Source of the DNA: Sulfuritalea sp.
GTDB lineage: Bacteria > Pseudomonadota > Gammaproteobacteria > Burkholderiales > Rhodocyclaceae
Length of the DNA stretch: 10,085 bases
Reading direction: 5' to 3'
Assembly (NCBI GenBank): GCA_026399445.1
Contig: JAPLRA010000057.1
Span: 1-10,085, forward strand
A model generated the notes under the pieces. It saw nothing but the letters and a program-made list of their open reading frames with translations, was not told the origin of the DNA and made no database searches. Below are positions 7,237 through 10,085 of the stretch, in pieces. The translations under genes and the position numbers were made by a program. Each line of letters starts with the position of its first letter. Position 1 is the stretch's first letter.

Positions 7237-9155
7237 ACATGAGCCTGCGCGCGCGCATGCTGCTGCTGGCGCTGTTGCCGACGACGCTGGTGGCAGGGCT
7301 GCTGACCGGCATCTTCCTGCTGCGCGCGATTGACGACCTCGAGCAAGGGTTGCGCACGCGCGGCGCAGCGATCACGCGGCAAATGGCGAGCGCCGCCGAG
7401 TTCGGCATTTTTTCCGGGCAGAGCGCCGGCCTGTCGGCACTGACCGAGTCGGCGCTGAACATCGATTCGGATGCGCGCGGAGCTGCGATCATTCATGCGC
7501 AGGGAGCAACCTTGGCGCGCAGTGGAGACCTGAATCCTTCCCTCTGGCCCGAACTCGGACGAATTGAAGGCCGTCGCCTGGGGCCGGAAGCACTGCTGTT
7601 CGTCGAGCCGGTGGTGCGCAGCAGTCTGCCGGTTGATGATATTTACGCAGGAACAGAAATTGTGCGTGCTACCGAGGCGAAAGTGATCGGCTATGCTGTG
7701 GTCGAGCTGTCGCTGCGGGACGTGTCCAGCAAGAGCGAACGGCTGGTTGCCATCGGCGTATTGATTGCGTTACTGGGATCGGTGCTTGGCGGCTGGCTGG
7801 CGCTGCGCATCGCGCGCACGGTGGCCCAGCCCCTGCTTGAAGCGAGCGAGGTGGTGGCGCGGATCGGTGAGGGCGACCTCACCGCGCGCATGGCAATTCG
7901 GTCGGCTGGCACCTTGCGGTCTCTGGCGGCGGGCATCAACGACATGGCCGGACGCATCGGCGTGACGCAGGAGGAGTTGCGCGCGCGAGTGACGGAGGCG
8001 ACCGTTGGTTTGAAGCGCGAGAAGGACGCGGCGGAACACGCGACCATTGCCAAGTCGCACTTTCTGGCCGCCGCCAGCCACGATTTGCGCCAGCCCCTGC
8101 ATGCGCTCGGGCTCTTCGTCGCCGGGTTGGCGCAGTCGGATGCCGCAAGGCAGGAGCCGCGGCTGGTTGCGCATATCCAGTCGTCGGTGGACACCCTGCA
8201 GAATCTGCTCGATGCCATCCTCGACATTTCACGGCTGGATGGTCAGAACGTCGTTCCCAGGATCGAAGGCTTTTCCATGGGCAATGTACTGGGTCGGCTG
8301 GGCGAGGATCTTTCACTGCTGGCGGAACAGAAGGGCTTGAAACTCAGGGTCAGGCCGACGCAGGTTTGGGTCCATAGCGACCAGAAAATTGTCGAACGCA
8401 TCCTGCTCAATCTGGTGGGCAATGCCTTGCGCTACACCCGGGCCGGAGGTGTCCTGGTGTGCTGCCGCCAGCGGCGGAATGCGGTACAGGTTGAAGTATG
8501 GGATACCGGCGAAGGAATTCCGGAGCATGCACGGGAACAGATTTTTGAGGACTACGTGCAACTGGGAAATCCCGAGCGCGATCATGTCAAGGGATTGGGG
8601 CTCGGCCTGGCCATTTGCCGCCGTCTGGCGGAGGTGCTGGGCATTCCGCTGGGCGTACGTTCGCGCCTGGGTCTCGGCTCGGTGTTCTGGATCGAACTTC
8701 CGGTGGCGCACCAACTGCCGGCTTATACCCAGCCTTCTGCCGACGTTCGGCAGGTAGAACAAATGGTCGATTCGGCCCGGATCGCGGGAACCATTCTGGT
8801 CGTCGAGGGCAACGCGCTGGTACGTGCCGGCATGGAGCAGGTGATTCTCAGTTGGGGCGGCTCTGTATTGCTGGCCGAGAATCGTGAAGAGGCGCTGAGT
8901 CTTTGCCGCGAAAGCGATCAAGCTCCAGACTTGGTGATCTGCAATATCCGCCTGCCGGGCCTGGTCAGCGGCATTGGACTCGCCCAGGAATTGCAGCGCG
9001 AATTCGCGCACATGGGCGTGTTGCTGGTCAGTGCAGATGTCAGTGAAGACGCGCAGACCGCAGCGCGTCGTGCCGGCTTTGTGCTGCTCAAGGAACCGGT
9101 GTCGCCGGGTCGGCTGCGCGCAGCGTTGCAGCACCTGCTGGCAGTGCGTGCCTAG
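7233..9155 (+). CDS. Membrane hybrid histidine kinase with degenerate receiver domain
   Basis: A 640-residue inner-membrane sensor kinase. Order: TM1 (about 9-30), a periplasmic sensor of about 140 residues (resembling CHASE8-like domains in layout, not certain), TM2 (about 171-191), HAMP (about 192-245), a short coiled helix, a dimerisation/phospho-acceptor domain with His283 in the H box AAASHDLRQPLHALGLF, and an HATPase domain. The last has an N box (LLNLVGNALRYT, Asn397), G1 (VWDTGEGIP, Asp424) and G2 (GLGLGLAI, 454-461). These look catalytically complete. A C-terminal receiver fold (about 519-637) has ILVVEGNALVR where Asp-Asp is usual (Glu525, Gly526), ICNIRLPG with Asn571 in place of the phospho-acceptor Asp, and LLKEPVSP with Glu621 where the conserved Lys normally stands. 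It is probably not phosphorylatable. Last gene of the operon with the TonB receptor and binding protein. No DNA-binding response regulator is in the window, so the output partner is unknown. Confidence 0.92.
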   Translation: MNMSLRARMLLLALLPTTLVAGLLTGIFLLRAIDDLEQGLRTRGAAITRQMASAAEFGIFSGQSAGLSALTESALNIDSDARGAAIIHAQGATLARSGDLNPSLWPELGRIEGRRLGPEALLFVEPVVRSSLPVDDIYAGTEIVRATEAKVIGYAVVELSLRDVSSKSERLVAIGVLIALLGSVLGGWLALRIARTVAQPLLEASEVVARIGEGDLTARMAIRSAGTLRSLAAGINDMAGRIGVTQEELRARVTEATVGLKREKDAAEHATIAKSHFLAAASHDLRQPLHALGLFVAGLAQSDAARQEPRLVAHIQSSVDTLQNLLDAILDISRLDGQNVVPRIEGFSMGNVLGRLGEDLSLLAEQKGLKLRVRPTQVWVHSDQKIVERILLNLVGNALRYTRAGGVLVCCRQRRNAVQVEVWDTGEGIPEHAREQIFEDYVQLGNPERDHVKGLGLGLAICRRLAEVLGIPLGVRSRLGLGSVFWIELPVAHQLPAYTQPSADVRQVEQMVDSARIAGTILVVEGNALVRAGMEQVILSWGGSVLLAENREEALSLCRESDQAPDLVICNIRLPGLVSGIGLAQELQREFAHMGVLLVSADVSEDAQTAARRAGFVLLKEPVSPGRLRAALQHLLAVRA

Positions 9156-9159
9156 CTGT

Positions 9160-9868
9160 TCAGCGGCCCAGTCGGCGGCACAGCTCTAACGTCAAGCGCG
9201 CCTGGTTCATCGAATAGAAGTGCAGGCCCGGTGCGCCGCGTTCGATCAGGCGCTGGCAAAGTTCCGTCACCACATCGAGACCGAAGGCGCGGATCGATTC
9301 TGTGTCGTCGCCAAAACTTTCGAACTTGCGCCGCATCCAGCGCGGAATTTCGGCCCCGCAGGCATCAGAAAAACGCGCCAGCTTCGAGAAGCTCGCGATC
9401 GGCATGATGCCTGAAATTGAGCAGGTCTTCGCGCGGGCTCTTCGCCTGCGGATGCCATTCGGGATAGGCCGCTACCTCGATGTGGAAGCGGTCGCCGGTT
9501 TCGGCGCGGATGAACTCCACCAGTTCGTTGGCATAACGGAACTCGCCAGCGTCGGCCATACCCGAGGGCAGATCGCCACGCAAGGCGACGATGCGGCGGA
9601 TGCCGCGCTCGGTGAAGGTGGCCAGCATCTCACGGACGCCGTCATGTGTGGAGCCGATGCAGGACAGGTGCGGTGCGGCAGAGTGGCCGGTAGCAGCGAT
9701 CTCCATTACCGCGGCCAGGGTGCGGTCGCGGGTCGAACCGCCGGCGCCGTAGGTGACGGAAAAGAACTCGGGCTTCAACACGGCAAGCCGGGTCACCGTC
9801 GCGCGCAGCTTCTCCATGCCCTCGGCGGTTTGCGGCGGGAAAAACTCGATGGATAGTTCAAGGCTCAT
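9160..9868 (-). pseudogene. metF: 5,10-methylenetetrahydrofolate reductase with internal frame-changing deletion
   Basis: MetF reduces 5,10-methylene-THF to 5-methyl-THF, the methyl donor for methionine synthesis; flavoenzyme, TIM barrel, about 275-295 residues. The N-terminal part (LSIEFFPPQT with catalytic Glu8, SVTYGAGGSTRDRT, IVALRGDLPSG, AAYPEWHPQAKS, EDLLNF) is in one frame from 9868 to about 9413. The C-terminal part (GIMPIASFSKLARFSDACG to PGLHFYSMNQARLTLELC) is in another frame from about 9411 to the stop. About 40 residues normally between NF and GIMP, including the AITQFFF strand with the folate-site Gln (Gln183 in E. coli, from memory), are missing. As written the first frame ends early at 9365. 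The start is supported by GAGGAA (9880-9875), 6 bases upstream. It follows the holin-like membrane gene by 15 bases and converges on the kinase gene with 4 bases between stops. Confidence 0.9.
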
Positions 9869-9883
9869 TCCGGGTTCCTCGGG

Positions 9884-10085
9884 TCATGACTTGGGCGAAC
9901 TCAGCAGCAGCTTCGTCAGCAGCCAGGAGATCACGCTATAGAGCGCCGAACCGATGACGCCGGCGAGAAATCCGTCCACCACGAAGCCTTCCAGCAGCCA
10001 CGCCGCCAGCATGAACATCATGCCGTTGATGGCGAAGATGAACAGTCCCAGCGTCAGCAGCGTGACCGGCAGCGTCAGCAATAGC
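9884..10085 (-). CDS. PF04020-type small membrane protein (annotated as phage holin family), C-terminal part
   Basis: The last 66 codons of a small, very hydrophobic protein cut by the right edge. The visible part reads LTLPVTLLTLGLFIFAINGM, then AAWLLEGFVVDGFLAGVIGSALYSVISWLL, and ends LLSSPKS. This matches the PF04020 group of about 110-120 residue, four-helix proteins often named phage holin family IV. No start codon belongs to the visible part; the frame continues past the edge. It is followed after 15 bases by metF on the same strand. In many betaproteobacteria this protein sits between ahcY and metF in a methionine-cycle operon, so ahcY may lie just beyond the window (inference). The holin name should not be read as prophage evidence: no other phage gene is near. 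Its role is unknown. Confidence 0.85.
   Translation of the reverse strand, partial: LLLTLPVTLLTLGLFIFAINGMMFMLAAWLLEGFVVDGFLAGVIGSALYSVISWLLTKLLLSSPKS

Noticed and set aside
8313..9134. Long minus-strand open frame opposite the kinase gene.
   Set aside because: No recognisable domain; it is antisense to well-conserved HATPase and receiver coding sequence.
9884..10085. Holin-like gene as a sign of a prophage.
   Set aside because: PF04020 proteins are widespread chromosomal membrane proteins, and the metF neighbourhood is the usual context; no other phage gene is seen.

Overview
The window is GC-rich bacterial chromosome. Its protein sequences and gene neighbourhoods (yebC near ruvC; a small four-helix membrane protein next to metF) point to a betaproteobacterium, most likely of the Rhodocyclales/Nitrosomonadales type. 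That placement is inference from gene content; no rRNA is present. I see no tRNA, rRNA, CRISPR array, insertion sequence or prophage.

Left part (1-1960): the first 26 codons of ruvC run off the left edge on the minus strand, preceded by and overlapping an EamA/DMT-family exporter gene. Divergent from these is an exported Bcp/PrxQ-type peroxiredoxin. It converges on the C-terminal half of yebC, whose first half is missing. yebC and ruvC are commonly linked, so this looks like a ruv-cluster neighbourhood with the peroxiredoxin inserted.

Middle (1961-4400): a DUF853/YjgR-type HerA-like ATPase gene begins directly at the yebC break. It carries a frame-changing internal deletion and loses its normal 3' end, where a 95-bp inverted copy of an internal piece of the next gene has been joined on. 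That next gene is a second, apparently intact EamA-family transporter.

Right-centre (4422-9155): a tight plus-strand operon encodes a TonB-dependent outer-membrane receptor (one frameshift), a periplasmic ABC-type substrate-binding protein without any permease or ATPase, and a membrane-bound hybrid histidine kinase. Gene spacing is 3 nt and then a 4-nt overlap, suggesting one outer-membrane-to-kinase sensing or uptake unit. The kinase core has its usual residues, but the fused C-terminal receiver has lost its phospho-acceptor Asp, its acidic pair and its Lys, so it is probably a pseudo-receiver.

Right edge (9160-10085): metF on the minus strand, with about 40 codons missing from its middle, preceded by the end of a PF04020-type membrane protein gene. 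This matches the ahcY-holin-like-metF arrangement known from betaproteobacteria.

The window therefore holds two stories. One is a candidate sensory operon with a dead receiver. The other is a run of five sharp lesions (yebC, two in the HerA-like gene, the TonB receptor, metF) in normally conserved genes plus a foldback-like inverted duplication. The second pattern looks more like assembly or amplification chimerism, or consensus error, than ordinary gene decay, but real rearrangement cannot be excluded from sequence alone.
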